36,119 nucleotides of DNA from Streptomyces hilarionis (GTDB lineage: Bacteria; Actinomycetota; Actinomycetes; Streptomycetales; Streptomycetaceae), in contig NZ_JAHHIT010000095.1 in assembly GCF_024539675.1 (NCBI RefSeq), forward strand, positions 1-36,119, read 5' to 3'. Below, piece by piece: positions 14,101-23,116 of this stretch. Position numbers and translations under genes: made by a program. Under the pieces are notes generated by a model. That model was not told the DNA's origin, did no database searches, and saw only the letters and a list, made by a program, of their open reading frames with translations. How positions within the stretch are numbered: position 1 is the first letter of the stretch; the number at the start of each line of letters is the position of its first letter.

Positions 14101-14715
14101 ATGAGGGAAAAGAGTGACGAAGCGACTTCGCCCGGTATCGACTGGAACGCCGCGGCGGCCGCCTTCGACGAGGAGCCCGACCACGGCCTGCGCGACCCCG
14201 ACGTGCGCGCCGCCTGGGCCGCACGGCTGCGGACCTGGCTGCCGCGACACCGCTGCGATCTGCTCGACCTCGGCTGCGGCACCGGCAGTCTGTCGCTCCT
14301 CGCGGCCGAACAGGGACACCGGGTGACGGGCGTCGACCTGTCCCCGGCCATGGTCGGCCTGGCCCGCGCCAAACTCGCAGGCCGTGACGCCGCGTTCCTC
14401 GTCGGTGACGCGGCGGCGCCGCCCGTGGGGGAGGAGCGCTTCGACGTCCTGCTCGTCCGGCACGTGCTGTGGACGCTGCCCGACCCCGCGCGCGTCCTGC
14501 GCCACTGGCGCGCTCTGCTGCGCCCCGGCGGGCGGCTCGTGCTGGTCGAGGGCGTGTGGGGGGCCGTCGCCCCGGTGGGCATACCGGCGGACCGCCTCGC
14601 GGCGCTGCTCGCCCCGCTGAGCGACCGCGTGCGCGTGGAGCCGCTGTCGGGGGACGCCCGCCTGTGGGGCGGGCCCGTCACCGACGAGCGGTACGCGGTG
14701 GTGGCCGTGGTCTGA
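14101..14715 (+). CDS. Class I SAM-dependent methyltransferase
   Basis: A 204-residue methyltransferase. Motif I 'LLDLGCGTGSLSLLAAEQG' is near residue 58, given in part as DLGCGTGSLSLLA. It is followed by the acidic ribose-binding 'VTGVDLSPAMVGLARAK', the 'FLVGDAAAPP' motif, 'FDVLLVRHVLWTLPDPARVL' (quoted in part: DVLLVRHVLWTLPDP) and 'LLRPGGRLVLVEG'. This is the Methyltransf_11/25 pattern used on small molecules and lipids; the substrate is not evident. ATG 14101 has no ribosome site but lies 7 bases after CACTCT, consistent with a leaderless message. The ORF extends upstream to 14014, but that part runs through the operator repeats and is not coding. Likely regulated through the repeats at 14045-14090. 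Confidence 0.88.
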   Translation: MREKSDEATSPGIDWNAAAAAFDEEPDHGLRDPDVRAAWAARLRTWLPRHRCDLLDLGCGTGSLSLLAAEQGHRVTGVDLSPAMVGLARAKLAGRDAAFLVGDAAAPPVGEERFDVLLVRHVLWTLPDPARVLRHWRALLRPGGRLVLVEGVWGAVAPVGIPADRLAALLAPLSDRVRVEPLSGDARLWGGPVTDERYAVVAVV

Positions 14716-14731
14716 CCGTCGGGGCGACCGC

Positions 14732-15235
14732 TCACGCCAGCAGCGACTCCAGGCCGCCGTCGGCGCGGGCGAGCGCCTCCAGTTCGTCCAGGGCGGCCAC
14801 CGCGGCGGCGGCCGCCGCCGGGTCCCGCCGCGCGAGCCCGCTCTCGGCGAACTCGTCCTCGTCCAGCCGCCGTACGTCGCTCCCGTCGGCGGACCGCCAC
14901 AGGTCCAGGTCGAGGTCCTCCACGACCAGTTCCCCGCCGAGGAGCACGGCCGGGCGGGTGACGTCGCAGTACCAGCCCTTCAGCTCGCCCGCCGCGTCGC
15001 GGACCTCCTTGACCGCGTACCAGCGCTCACGCCAGTAGTGCTCGGTGAAGACGTCGCCCGCCTCGAACCGGACGAAGCCGAAGTCCCGTACGCCCGCACC
15101 GGCCCAGGGCGCGCGCACCGTGACCCGGGCGCCGTCGTCGGACAGCAGCTCGGCGGCGTAACGGATCTTCGTCCGCCCGGCCTTGACCAGGACGACGTCC
15201 ACCGACCCCACCGGCTCAGCCGAGTTCGCGGACAT
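14732..15235 (-). CDS. DUF402 domain protein
   Basis: A 167-residue protein of the DUF402 (FomD-like barrel) family. It shows 'VDVVLVKAGRTKIRYAAELLSDDG', then 'FTEHYWRERWYAVKEVRDAAGELKGWYCDVTRPAVL', quoted in part as EHYWRERWYAVKEV and GWYCDVTRPA, the family signature. It ends 'VEDLDLDLWRSADG' and 'VRRLDEDEF'. Relatives include nucleoside-phosphate hydrolases such as FomD and Ntdp, which act on nucleoside diphosphate compounds with divalent metal. Activity here is inference. ATG 15235 follows GGAGGT at 5 bases and overlaps the last 20 bases of the upstream tandem-GNAT gene, so the two are one transcript. Confidence 0.82.
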   Translation of the reverse strand: MSANSAEPVGSVDVVLVKAGRTKIRYAAELLSDDGARVTVRAPWAGAGVRDFGFVRFEAGDVFTEHYWRERWYAVKEVRDAAGELKGWYCDVTRPAVLLGGELVVEDLDLDLWRSADGSDVRRLDEDEFAESGLARRDPAAAAAAVAALDELEALARADGGLESLLA

Positions 15236-16145
15236 AGCGCACCTCCGTCCCGCAGATCTCGTACCCGAACCATCGGTTGACCGCGAGCATCGGTTCGTTG
15301 CCCGCGTCGTTCCCGGTGTGCGCCTCGGCATAGCCCGCGGCGCGCGCCCGGTGCAGCGAGTGGTTCTTGACCAGCTTGGCCAGACCCCGGCCCCGGTAGG
15401 CGCGGGCGGTCCCGGTCATGCCCGTGGCGTACCGCCCGGCGTCGCCGGTGTGGGCCACGCTGAACGCCACCGCCCGGCCGTCGGCCACGGCGACCGACGT
15501 CAGGTCCAGGTTCAGGTGCGGGTGCTTCCAGTACTCGTCGATCCAGGCCTCGTAGTCGCTCATCTCGGTCGCCACGTCGCCCGGCTCGTCCGAGCCCGCC
15601 TCCGCGTCCAGCGCGAACAGCGGGCGCGGGTCGTCCGCGAAGTCGGCGCCGGTGCGCAGCTCCACACCGGGCGGCGGGTCCTGCAACGGCGGCAGCGCGG
15701 CCCCCGCCAGGTCCAGCCGGAGGAAGTGCGCGCTGCGTCCGGGCCGGTAGCCGCGCCGCTCGGCGAAGGCCCGGTCGCCCGGCGTGTCCAGCACCCAGGC
15801 GAACAGCTTCTTCGCCCCGTGCGCCGCGAGGTGCTCCTCCGCCGTTCCCACCAGCAGCGCGCCCGCCCCGCGTCCGGTGTGCGCCGGGTCCACGTACACG
15901 TTGAGAGCGCCCTGGCCCGGCTCCGGGCTGTCATGGGCGAGGCTCACCTGGGCCGTGCCGACGACCTCGCCGTCCGCCACGGCCACCAGCTTGCGGGCGT
16001 GGGCGTCGGGGTGGGACAGCGTGAGGCCGTGCAGCACGGAGGCCGGGCTGAAGAACACATACGGCAGCGCGAGATGCCGGACCCGGACGAAGCCCTCGAT
16101 GTCGGCGGCCGAGTCGGGGCGCAGTTCGCGCACGGTGACGGTCAT
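15216..16145 (-). CDS. Tandem GNAT acetyltransferase
   Basis: A 309-residue protein with two GNAT domains. The first (about residues 1-150) has 'ALNVYVDPAHTGRGAGALLVGTAEEHLAAHG' (quoted in part: VDPAHTGRGAGALL) and ends 'FAERRGYRPGRSAHFLRLDL'. The second (about 160-309) has 'TGMTGTARAYRGRGLAKLVKNHSLHRARAAGY' (quoted in part: TARAYRGRGLAKLVK) and the closing 'NEPMLAVNRWFGYEICGTE'. The second domain keeps the best acetyl-CoA loop. Tandem GNATs of this layout resemble mycothiol synthase (MshD) in outline, but the sequence is not MshD and its substrate is unknown. ATG 16145 lies 7 bases after a -10-like TAGCGT, so it may be leaderless. Divergent from a GntR regulator. Confidence 0.85.
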   Translation of the reverse strand: MTVTVRELRPDSAADIEGFVRVRHLALPYVFFSPASVLHGLTLSHPDAHARKLVAVADGEVVGTAQVSLAHDSPEPGQGALNVYVDPAHTGRGAGALLVGTAEEHLAAHGAKKLFAWVLDTPGDRAFAERRGYRPGRSAHFLRLDLAGAALPPLQDPPPGVELRTGADFADDPRPLFALDAEAGSDEPGDVATEMSDYEAWIDEYWKHPHLNLDLTSVAVADGRAVAFSVAHTGDAGRYATGMTGTARAYRGRGLAKLVKNHSLHRARAAGYAEAHTGNDAGNEPMLAVNRWFGYEICGTEVRYVRELG

Positions 16146-16152
16146 GGGGCGC

Positions 16153-16208
16153 ACGCTACGGGCGGGCGGCCCGGGCATGCCTCCCATTTTCCGCCGGTGC
16201 GGGACAAT
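16153..16208. promoter_or_regulatory. Divergent leaderless promoters, tandem-GNAT and gntR
   Basis: On the minus strand TAGCGT (16153-16158) ends 7 bases before the GNAT ATG. On the plus strand GACAAT (16203-16208) ends 6 bases before the gntR GTG. The spacing puts both transcription starts on the start codons, within a 69-base intergenic region. Confidence 0.55.
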
Positions 16209-16214
16209 CGCCCC

Positions 16215-16583
16215 GTGACCTTGAAGATCCATATCGATGAGGGCGCCGCACCGTACGAGCAGGTGCGCGCGCAGATCGCCGAACAGGCGCGGTCGGGGGC
16301 GCTGCCGGTCGGCTACCGGCTGCCGACGGTGCGGGGACTGGCCGAGTCGCTCGGCCTCGCCGCGAACACCGTCGCCAAGGCCTACCGGGCGCTGGAGACG
16401 GACGGCGTGATCGAGACCCGGGGGCGCAACGGCACCTTCGTCGCCGCGTCCGGGCCGGCGGCGCAGCGGGAGGCCGCGGGCGCCGCGGGCGCCTACGCCG
16501 AGCGGGCGCTGCGGCTGGGGCTCACCGAGGAGGAGGCCACGGCCGTCGTGCGGGAGGCCCTGCGGGCGGCCTACCGGGCGTGA
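16215..16583 (+). CDS. Short GntR-family regulator (YtrA type)
   Basis: A 122-residue GntR protein with only the N-terminal winged helix and a short helical tail. It begins LKIHIDEGAAPYEQVRAQIA. The DNA-binding part is 'LPTVRGLAESLGLAANTVAKAYRALETDGVIETRGRNGTFVA', quoted in part as LPTVRGLAESLGLAANTVAK. The tail has 'LTEEEATAVVREALRAAY', a dimerisation helix. YtrA-type regulators commonly control ABC transporters, but none lies beside it. GTG 16215 lacks a ribosome site and follows a -10-like GACAAT, suggesting leaderless translation. Divergent from the tandem GNAT, which is a possible target. Confidence 0.85.
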   Translation: MTLKIHIDEGAAPYEQVRAQIAEQARSGALPVGYRLPTVRGLAESLGLAANTVAKAYRALETDGVIETRGRNGTFVAASGPAAQREAAGAAGAYAERALRLGLTEEEATAVVREALRAAYRA

Positions 16584-16654
16584 CGGGCCGCACCCCACCG
16601 GTGCCGCGCCACCTGACGGGCGTGGTCCGCGGCGGGTGATCGGGCGATCCGTGG

Positions 16655-17428
16655 TCAACCTCGGGCGGCGAGCGCGCGGGGGGTCCGCGTCACCCGCAGC
16701 CCGGCCCGTTCCGCCGTCCTGCCGAACAGGGCCGCGTCCCCCACGGCCGCGCCGCCCGGGTCGTTGTTGAAGTACGCGTAGACGTCCGCGTCACGCGGCC
16801 AGGTCGTCGCGACGCGGTCCACCCAGGTCTCCAGCGCGCGCTGCCCGTAGCGCGGCCAGGGCCGGGCCCGGCCCTGGTGGAAGCGGACGTACCCCCAGTC
16901 GGCGGTGCGCCACAGCGGAGTGACCGGGCGGGACGCGACGTCGGCCCAGCACAGGGCCGCGCCCCGGGACCGCAGCACCTCCCGCACCTCCGGGTTCCAC
17001 CAGGAGTCGTGCCGCGGCTCCACCGCGACGCGGACGTCCGCCGGGAAGCAGGCCAGACAGGCGTCCAGCAGCCCCGGATCGCCCCGCAGGGTCGGCGGCA
17101 GCTGGAGCAGCACCGGCCCGAGGCGGGGCCCGAGGCCGGCCGCGTGGGTCATCAGCCGGTGCACGGGCTCCTGCGGGTCGTGCAGCCGTTTGATGTGGGT
17201 CAGATAGCGGCTCGCCTTCACCGTGACGGTGAAGTCCGACGGGACGCGCTCGGCCCAGGACGCGAAGGTCTCGCGTGAGGGCAGCCGGTAGAACGCGTTG
17301 TTGATCTCGACGGTGGCGAAGTGGGCCGTGTACTCCTCCAGCCACCGCCGCACGGGCACGTCCGCCGGGTACAGCACGCCTCTCCAGTCCTTGTACTGCC
17401 AGCCCGACGTACCGACGTACAGCGTCAT
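16655..17428 (-). CDS. DUF72 (YecE) family protein
   Basis: A 257-residue TIM-barrel protein of the DUF72/YecE family. It starts 'LYVGTSGWQYKDWRG', with 'FATVEINNAFYRLPS', 'FTVTVKASRYLTHIKRL' and 'LGPVLLQLPP' in order, then 'VAVEPRHDSWW', 'WADVASRPVTPLW', 'YVRFHQG' and 'DVYAYFNNDPGG'. These are the full set of family motifs at normal length. The biochemical role of the family is not established. The GGAGG directly before ATG 17428 is too close to act normally, and a TTTGAT lies 6 bases before the ATG, so a leaderless start is possible. The AAA ATPase gene upstream ends 45 bases away on the same strand. Confidence 0.88.
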   Translation of the reverse strand: MTLYVGTSGWQYKDWRGVLYPADVPVRRWLEEYTAHFATVEINNAFYRLPSRETFASWAERVPSDFTVTVKASRYLTHIKRLHDPQEPVHRLMTHAAGLGPRLGPVLLQLPPTLRGDPGLLDACLACFPADVRVAVEPRHDSWWNPEVREVLRSRGAALCWADVASRPVTPLWRTADWGYVRFHQGRARPWPRYGQRALETWVDRVATTWPRDADVYAYFNNDPGGAAVGDAALFGRTAERAGLRVTRTPRALAARG

Positions 17429-17473
17429 ACCTCCATCAAAACACCCGGACCGGATCCGTGTGCCCCAAGGGGA

Positions 17474-18568
<1,095 letters not shown>

Positions 18569-18841
18569 GCGGCCATGATCCGGCACCAGGCCCCCGCGCG
18601 CATCCGGTTTCCGCCGTGCGCGTGGTGTGTCGGGTAGGCCGGAGATGCCCGATGTGCCCCGTTCGGCCCCCGCGTGCGACGCGGCGTCAGGAGTGCTCGC
18701 GCGTCCGCCCGTCGGACCGTGAAGGCGCGAACCGTCCCCGAAGTCCGTGGTGAGGGCCAAACGGTCTTGGCATGGACACTTCCCGTCAATGCGGGTGCTT
18801 GCTACGAAAGTTGTGGCAGAGAACCTGCTAAAGGAGGTTCC
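18569..18841. promoter_or_regulatory. Divergent control region, AAA ATPase and GDSL lipase
   Basis: This 273-base region has no gene. Near the lipase it contains TTGGCATGGACACTTCCC (about 18768-18785), a motif I recall upstream of several Streptomyces secreted hydrolases. A small dyad CCCG-TCAATG-CGGG follows. A strong AAAGGAGG lies before ATG 18842. The promoter hexamers are not certain. Confidence 0.35.
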
Positions 18842-19648
18842 ATGAGACGTTCCCGACTTGTCGTATTCGTCAGCTCAGTCCTCCTCGCCCTCGGCGCCAC
18901 CCTCACCGGGGCCGGCTCCGCGCAGGGATCCCAACTCGCCGCCACCGGCGGCTACGTGGCCCTCGGCGACTCCTACTCCTCCGGCGTCGGCGCGGGGAGC
19001 TACCTCGGCTCCAGCGGCGCCTGCAAGCGCAGCACCAAGGCGTACCCGTACCTCTGGAACGCCGCCCACGCCCCCGCCTCCTTCACCTTCGCGGCTTGTT
19101 CGGGAGCCCGTACGGGTGATGTTCTGGCGAGTCAGCTCGGCGGCCTGAACTCCTCCACCGGCCTCGTCTCGATCACCATCGGCGGCAACGACGCCGGCTT
19201 CGCCGACGTCATGACGACCTGTGTCACCAGCTCCGACAGCGGCTGCCTGAGCCGCATCAACACGGCCAGGGCCTATGTCGACTCGACGCTCCCCGGCAAA
19301 CTCGACGACGTCTACACGGCGATCAGCACCCGGGCGCCCAACGCGCGTGTCGTCGTCATCGGCTATCCCCGCTTCTACCGGCTCGGCACCCTGTGCCTCG
19401 GCCTGTCCGAGACCAAGCGCTCCGCCATCAACGGCGCGGCCGACTACCTCGACGCCGCCGTGGCCCGGCGGGCCGCCGCCCACGGCTTCGTCTTCGGCGA
19501 CGTCCGCACCCCGTTCGGCGGCCACGAGATCTGCTCCGGCAGCTCCTGGCTGCACAGCCTCGACCTGCTGAACATCGGCGAGTCCTACCACCCGACCGCC
19601 TCGGGGCAGTCGGGCGGCTACCTGCCGGTCCTCACCGGCGCGGCCTGA
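18842..19648 (+). CDS. Secreted SGNH/GDSL-family lipase or esterase
   Basis: A 268-residue extracellular SGNH hydrolase. The signal peptide (RRSRLVVFV, hydrophobic to about residue 20, cleavage near AQGS) is followed by block I 'YVALGDSYSSGVGAG' with nucleophile S44. Block II and III are represented by 'CSGARTGDVL' and 'VSITIGGNDAGF', and block V by 'ESYHPTASG' with catalytic H250. Six Cys in the mature part fit three disulfides, as in Streptomyces lipases of this group. It is probably the orthologue of S. coelicolor SCO1725 by sequence and neighbourhood, from memory. ATG 18842 follows AAAGGAGG at the best spacing. It converges on the kinase gene with only 15 bases between stops. Confidence 0.92.
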   Translation: MRRSRLVVFVSSVLLALGATLTGAGSAQGSQLAATGGYVALGDSYSSGVGAGSYLGSSGACKRSTKAYPYLWNAAHAPASFTFAACSGARTGDVLASQLGGLNSSTGLVSITIGGNDAGFADVMTTCVTSSDSGCLSRINTARAYVDSTLPGKLDDVYTAISTRAPNARVVVIGYPRFYRLGTLCLGLSETKRSAINGAADYLDAAVARRAAAHGFVFGDVRTPFGGHEICSGSSWLHSLDLLNIGESYHPTASGQSGGYLPVLTGAA

Positions 19649-19652
19649 CGCC

Positions 19653-19677
19653 CGCCGTCCGGCTCACTCGGACGGCG
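19653..19677. terminator. Shared terminator overlapping the kinase stop codon
   Basis: CGCCGTCCG (19653-19661) and CGGACGGCG (19669-19677) form a perfect 9-base stem with a 7-base loop. The kinase stop (19664-19666, minus strand) is inside the loop, and the GDSL lipase stop is 5 bases before the stem. Confidence 0.75.
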
Positions 19678-21304
19678 AGGACGAGGGGGAGGCCCCGCCC
19701 GACGGGGTCTCCGTCTCGCAGGTCACCGAGAACGGCACCGCGTCCGACGTCGCCTTCACCGGATCCCGCACCTCGACGGCGATGGAGTTGCGGTACGTGC
19801 CGCTCTCCGCGTACGTCGACACGATCACCTTGTCCTGCTTCGACTTCCCGCCGCCCGACGGGAAGTCGAGCGTCTTCCAGGTCTGCCCGGACAGCTCGCC
19901 GTCCTTCGTCACCCAGCGGTAGGACACCGTCGCGGGCAGCCGCCCCACCGTGATCGTCGCGGTGAACGCGGGCGCGTCGGCGTCCTGCGGCGGACACGCG
20001 CCGGTGTAGTCCGTGTGCGACCCGGCGACGCCGACCGCGACCGTCTGCTCCGGCGCGGCGGAGGAGGGGCTCTCGCTCGGGCTCGGGCTCGGCGACTCGG
20101 CGGCCGACTCGCTCGGCTTCTGCTGCGCCGCGGGCGAACTCGCCGCCTCCGACGCGCTGTTCGTGACGCCGCTCGACCCGCCCTTGTGCCCGCCGTCATG
20201 GTTGAGCAGCCCGTACGTCAGACCGGCGACCGCCAGGGCCAGCACCGCCACCCCCGCGACGAGCAGCACACCGGCCCTGCGGCCCCGGTCCGGCTCCGCC
20301 GGTGGGGCGGACGGCCCGGGCGGGCCCCCGGCCGCCGTGGTCCACGGCTGCGGCGCCGTCGAGCCCGGGGGCTCGTGCCCGAAGGCTCCGGCGGGAGTCG
20401 CCGCCGTCGGCGGATACGGCGCGTACGGCGCCCCGCGGGTCGTGCCCGCACCCGGACCGGAGCCGGCGGCCGGCGTGCCTCCCGCCGCGATCAGCCGCAG
20501 GTCCTGCTCGGCCCGGTCGGCGGGCAGCCGTTCGGCCGGGTCCTTGCGCAGCAGGCCCTCGATCACCGGCGCGAGCGGCCCCGCCCGGCGCGGCGGCGGC
20601 AGTTCCTCGTCGACGACCGCACGCAGGGTGCTCAGCGGAGTGTCGTACCGGAAGGGGGAGTTGCCCTCGACCGCGGCGTACAGCAGCACGCCCAGCGACC
20701 ACAGGTCCGACTCGGGCCCGGGCGTGCGCCCCAGCGCCCGCTCCGGCGCGAGGAACTCGGGAGAGCCGATGACCTCGCCGGTCATCGTCAGCGCCGAGGT
20801 GCCCTCGACGGTCGCGATGCCGAAGTCGGTGAGCACCACCCGCCCGTCGTTCGACATCAGCACGTTCGCCGGCTTGACGTCCCGGTGCAGCACGCCCGCC
20901 TCATGGGCGGCCCGCAGCGCGGCCAGCACCTCGGCGCCGATGTGCGCGACCCGCGCGGGTTCCAGCGGCCCCTCGGCGTCCAGCAGTTCGGACAGGGAGA
21001 TCCCGTGCACGATCTCCATGACGATCCAGGGCCGCCCGTCCTGGGCGGCCACGTCGTACACGGTGACGACGTTGCGGTTCGCGACCCGGGCCGCGGCCCA
21101 GGCCTCGCGCTCCAGCCGGGCGTACAGGCGCTCGACGTCGGAGGCGGCCAGCCCGTGCGGCGCGCGCACCTCCTTGACCGCGACCTCGCGGTGCAGCACC
21201 TCGTCCCGGGCCCGCCACACCGTGCCCATACCGCCCTCGCCCAGCGGGGTCAGCAGACGGTAACGGCCCGCGATCAGACGTTCACTGCCCGGTTCTTCGG
21301 ACAC
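19664..21304 (-). CDS. Transmembrane Ser/Thr protein kinase (PknB type) with extracellular Ig-like domain
   Basis: A membrane receptor kinase, 546 residues from GTG 21304. The kinase domain (about residues 12-275) has the Gly loop 'LGEGGMGTVW', Lys in 'VAVKEV', the catalytic loop 'HRDVKPANVLM', 'DFG' and 'SPEFLAPERA'. A Pro/Gly/Ala-rich linker leads to a membrane segment ('GVLLVAGVAVLALAVAGLTY', about 20 residues) placing the C terminus outside. The outside part has a Ser/Pro/Glu linker and a compact domain with two Cys ('YTGACPP', 'FSVTCET') and beta-strand pattern, probably a disulfide-closed Ig-like sensor; it is not a PASTA domain. Start is uncertain: GTG 21322 and an upstream TTG are in frame, none with a strong ribosome site. 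It lies 60 bases after the NicO stop on the same strand, so read-through from the metal-transport genes is possible. Confidence 0.9.
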   Translation of the reverse strand: MSEEPGSERLIAGRYRLLTPLGEGGMGTVWRARDEVLHREVAVKEVRAPHGLAASDVERLYARLEREAWAAARVANRNVVTVYDVAAQDGRPWIVMEIVHGISLSELLDAEGPLEPARVAHIGAEVLAALRAAHEAGVLHRDVKPANVLMSNDGRVVLTDFGIATVEGTSALTMTGEVIGSPEFLAPERALGRTPGPESDLWSLGVLLYAAVEGNSPFRYDTPLSTLRAVVDEELPPPRRAGPLAPVIEGLLRKDPAERLPADRAEQDLRLIAAGGTPAAGSGPGAGTTRGAPYAPYPPTAATPAGAFGHEPPGSTAPQPWTTAAGGPPGPSAPPAEPDRGRRAGVLLVAGVAVLALAVAGLTYGLLNHDGGHKGGSSGVTNSASEAASSPAAQQKPSESAAESPSPSPSESPSSAAPEQTVAVGVAGSHTDYTGACPPQDADAPAFTATITVGRLPATVSYRWVTKDGELSGQTWKTLDFPSGGGKSKQDKVIVSTYAESGTYRNSIAVEVRDPVKATSDAVPFSVTCETETPSGGASPSSSPSE

Positions 21305-21364
21305 CGCGCCCCCATTCCGCACTTCGCATCCGGGCGAAAACCTCCGCAACCCCACCAACGTAGC

Positions 21365-23116
21365 TCAGCCCAGTACGGATGCGGCCCCCTTGAGCACCAG
21401 TCCGGCGCCGAGGACCACCACGAGGAAGGCGGACCACAGGGGCAGGTTGCGTTGCACGAGCGACACGGCGGGGTGGGACGTCCAGCGCGGCTGCCGCTCC
21501 AGGAGGCGGGTCGCCCCCGCGCCGAGCCGGACGACGGCGAACCCGGCGGCCGTCAGGGTCAGCGCGAGGCCCACGCCGTACGCGACGACGAGCAGCAGGC
21601 CGAACCAGGCCTGTCCGAGCGCGGCGGCGCCGACCAGCACGACCACCGCCGACGGGCTGGGCACCATGCCGCCGGCGAACCCGAGCAGCAGCGTGCCGCG
21701 CAGGGTGGGGGCGACGGCGTGGGTGTGGGTGTGCCCGCCGTGGGTGTGCGTGTGGGTGTGCCCGTGAGCGTGGTCGTGCCCGTGGGTGTGACCGTCTTCG
21801 CGGTGCCGCTCGTGCTCGTGCGGGTGATCGTCACCGGCTTCGTGGCTGTGGCTGTGGTGGTGGCCGTCGCCCGGCGCGTCGTCGTGGCCGGGATAGGCAT
21901 GGGTGTGCGCAGGGGTGGCCCCGACGAGGGCGAGTTGACGGTCCGCGGTCTTCGCGGGCGCGCGGTCGGACGAGTGACCCCCCTGCGGGTGCGGGTGCGG
22001 GTGCGGGTGCGGGTGTGGGTGGGGATGCGGATGGGGATGCGCGTGGGCGTGTCCGTGCGCGGAGCCCGCGCCGCCCCGGCCGCGCCAGGCCCGGCGGGCC
22101 AGGGTCACGCCCGCGAAGAGCACCAGCGCGCCGCTCGCCAGTCCCAGCCAGGCGATCACCGAGGGCGCCGCGGCCGAACCGGCGGTGACGAGGAGTCCCA
22201 GCGCGACGACGCCGAGCGTGTGCGTGACGGTGACCGACGCGGCGAGCGGGAGGACGTCCTTCATCCGCGCCCGGCCGCCCCGGGCCGCCGCCGTCGCCGC
22301 CATGATGGTCTTGCCGTGCCCGGGGGCGACCGCGTGCAGCGCCCCGAGACCGACGGCGATCACCAGGGCCAGCGCGGCGAACCCGAGCGTGAGGTGCTGC
22401 CGGGCGACCAGGTCGTCCAGGGCCCGGGTCCAGCGGTCGGCGCCGCGCGGCAGCACCGAGGCGGCCGGCGCGTCCCGGTTCTCCTCGACGAGCGCCGCGC
22501 CGCCCGGCCGCACCCGCACGGACGCGGTCGAGGTGTCCGCCGGCGAGGAGAGCAACTCCTTGGGGTAGCTGGTCAGTTCGCCCGACAGCGACGTCTTCGG
22601 GACGTCGGACGCGGTGAGCGTCATCCGGTCGCCGCGCGCGGTGATCTCGCGCCAGCCGGGCCCGGAGGAGACGCCCGCGCTGTGGAAGCCGACGGAGATG
22701 GTCTCCGCGTCGGCGGCCTCCGGCAGCGGGGCGGTCAGCCGGCACTCGACGCGCAGCGTGTCGAGCCCGGCCTGACCGGGCCGCACGGTCGCCTTGCCCG
22801 CGCCCGCGGTCAGGGGCACGGCGCGGCCGTCGACGGTGAGCCTGCTGCCGGAGGCGGCCGTGGCGCAGCGCTCCCGGGCCCAGGCGCTCATCCCGAGCCG
22901 CTCGATGTCGGGCTTGGCCTGGGTCGCCGGGATCTCGGCGAGGTCCTCGACGTGGTCGACGCGCAGTTGTCCCGGGGCGGCGACGAGACCGTCGTAGCGG
23001 TTGACGGTGAAGTTGCCGAGCGGGTGCGCGCTCGCGCCGGCGGAAGGGACCAGCGCGAGCGCGCAGCCGGCCGTGAGCACGGCCGCGCAGGAGGCGAACA
23101 GACGACGGGTGCTCAC
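21365..23116 (-). CDS. NicO/RcnA-type metal transporter with secreted N-terminal domain and His-rich loops
   Basis: A 583-residue nickel/cobalt-type (NicO, RcnA-related) membrane transporter. A signal peptide (about residues 1-30) precedes an extracytoplasmic domain starting 'HPLGNFTVNRYDGL' (31-235), which typifies this actinobacterial subgroup. Membrane segments begin near 245. The metal signature 'HAVAPGHGKTIMAA' lies at 261-274, and a second 'VTHTLGVVALG' at 297-307. The central loop is strikingly His-rich: His-Pro repeats at 354-376 and scattered His clusters at 403-466. It then returns to 'GFAGGMVPSPSAVVVL' and further membrane segments. Direction, import or export, cannot be decided from sequence; the RcnA-like signature and His loop favour metal efflux or buffering. 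GTG 23116 overlaps the TPR stop as GTGA, so the two are translationally coupled. The kinase follows downstream. Confidence 0.85.
   Translation of the reverse strand: MSTRRLFASCAAVLTAGCALALVPSAGASAHPLGNFTVNRYDGLVAAPGQLRVDHVEDLAEIPATQAKPDIERLGMSAWARERCATAASGSRLTVDGRAVPLTAGAGKATVRPGQAGLDTLRVECRLTAPLPEAADAETISVGFHSAGVSSGPGWREITARGDRMTLTASDVPKTSLSGELTSYPKELLSSPADTSTASVRVRPGGAALVEENRDAPAASVLPRGADRWTRALDDLVARQHLTLGFAALALVIAVGLGALHAVAPGHGKTIMAATAAARGGRARMKDVLPLAASVTVTHTLGVVALGLLVTAGSAAAPSVIAWLGLASGALVLFAGVTLARRAWRGRGGAGSAHGHAHAHPHPHPHPHPHPHPHPHPQGGHSSDRAPAKTADRQLALVGATPAHTHAYPGHDDAPGDGHHHSHSHEAGDDHPHEHERHREDGHTHGHDHAHGHTHTHTHGGHTHTHAVAPTLRGTLLLGFAGGMVPSPSAVVVLVGAAALGQAWFGLLLVVAYGVGLALTLTAAGFAVVRLGAGATRLLERQPRWTSHPAVSLVQRNLPLWSAFLVVVLGAGLVLKGAASVLG
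21986..22039 (-). repeat. Tandem His-Pro codon repeat in the NicO gene
   Basis: A 6-base CAC-CCG/CAC-CCC type repeat codes about nine consecutive His-Pro pairs (residues about 359-376). The exact GTGCGG array on the plus strand suggests slippage-prone sequence. Confidence 0.8.

Noticed and set aside
21940..22060. GTGCGG tandem array considered as a CRISPR-like or non-coding repeat
   Set aside because: It is the coding sequence of His-Pro pairs in the NicO gene; no spacers.
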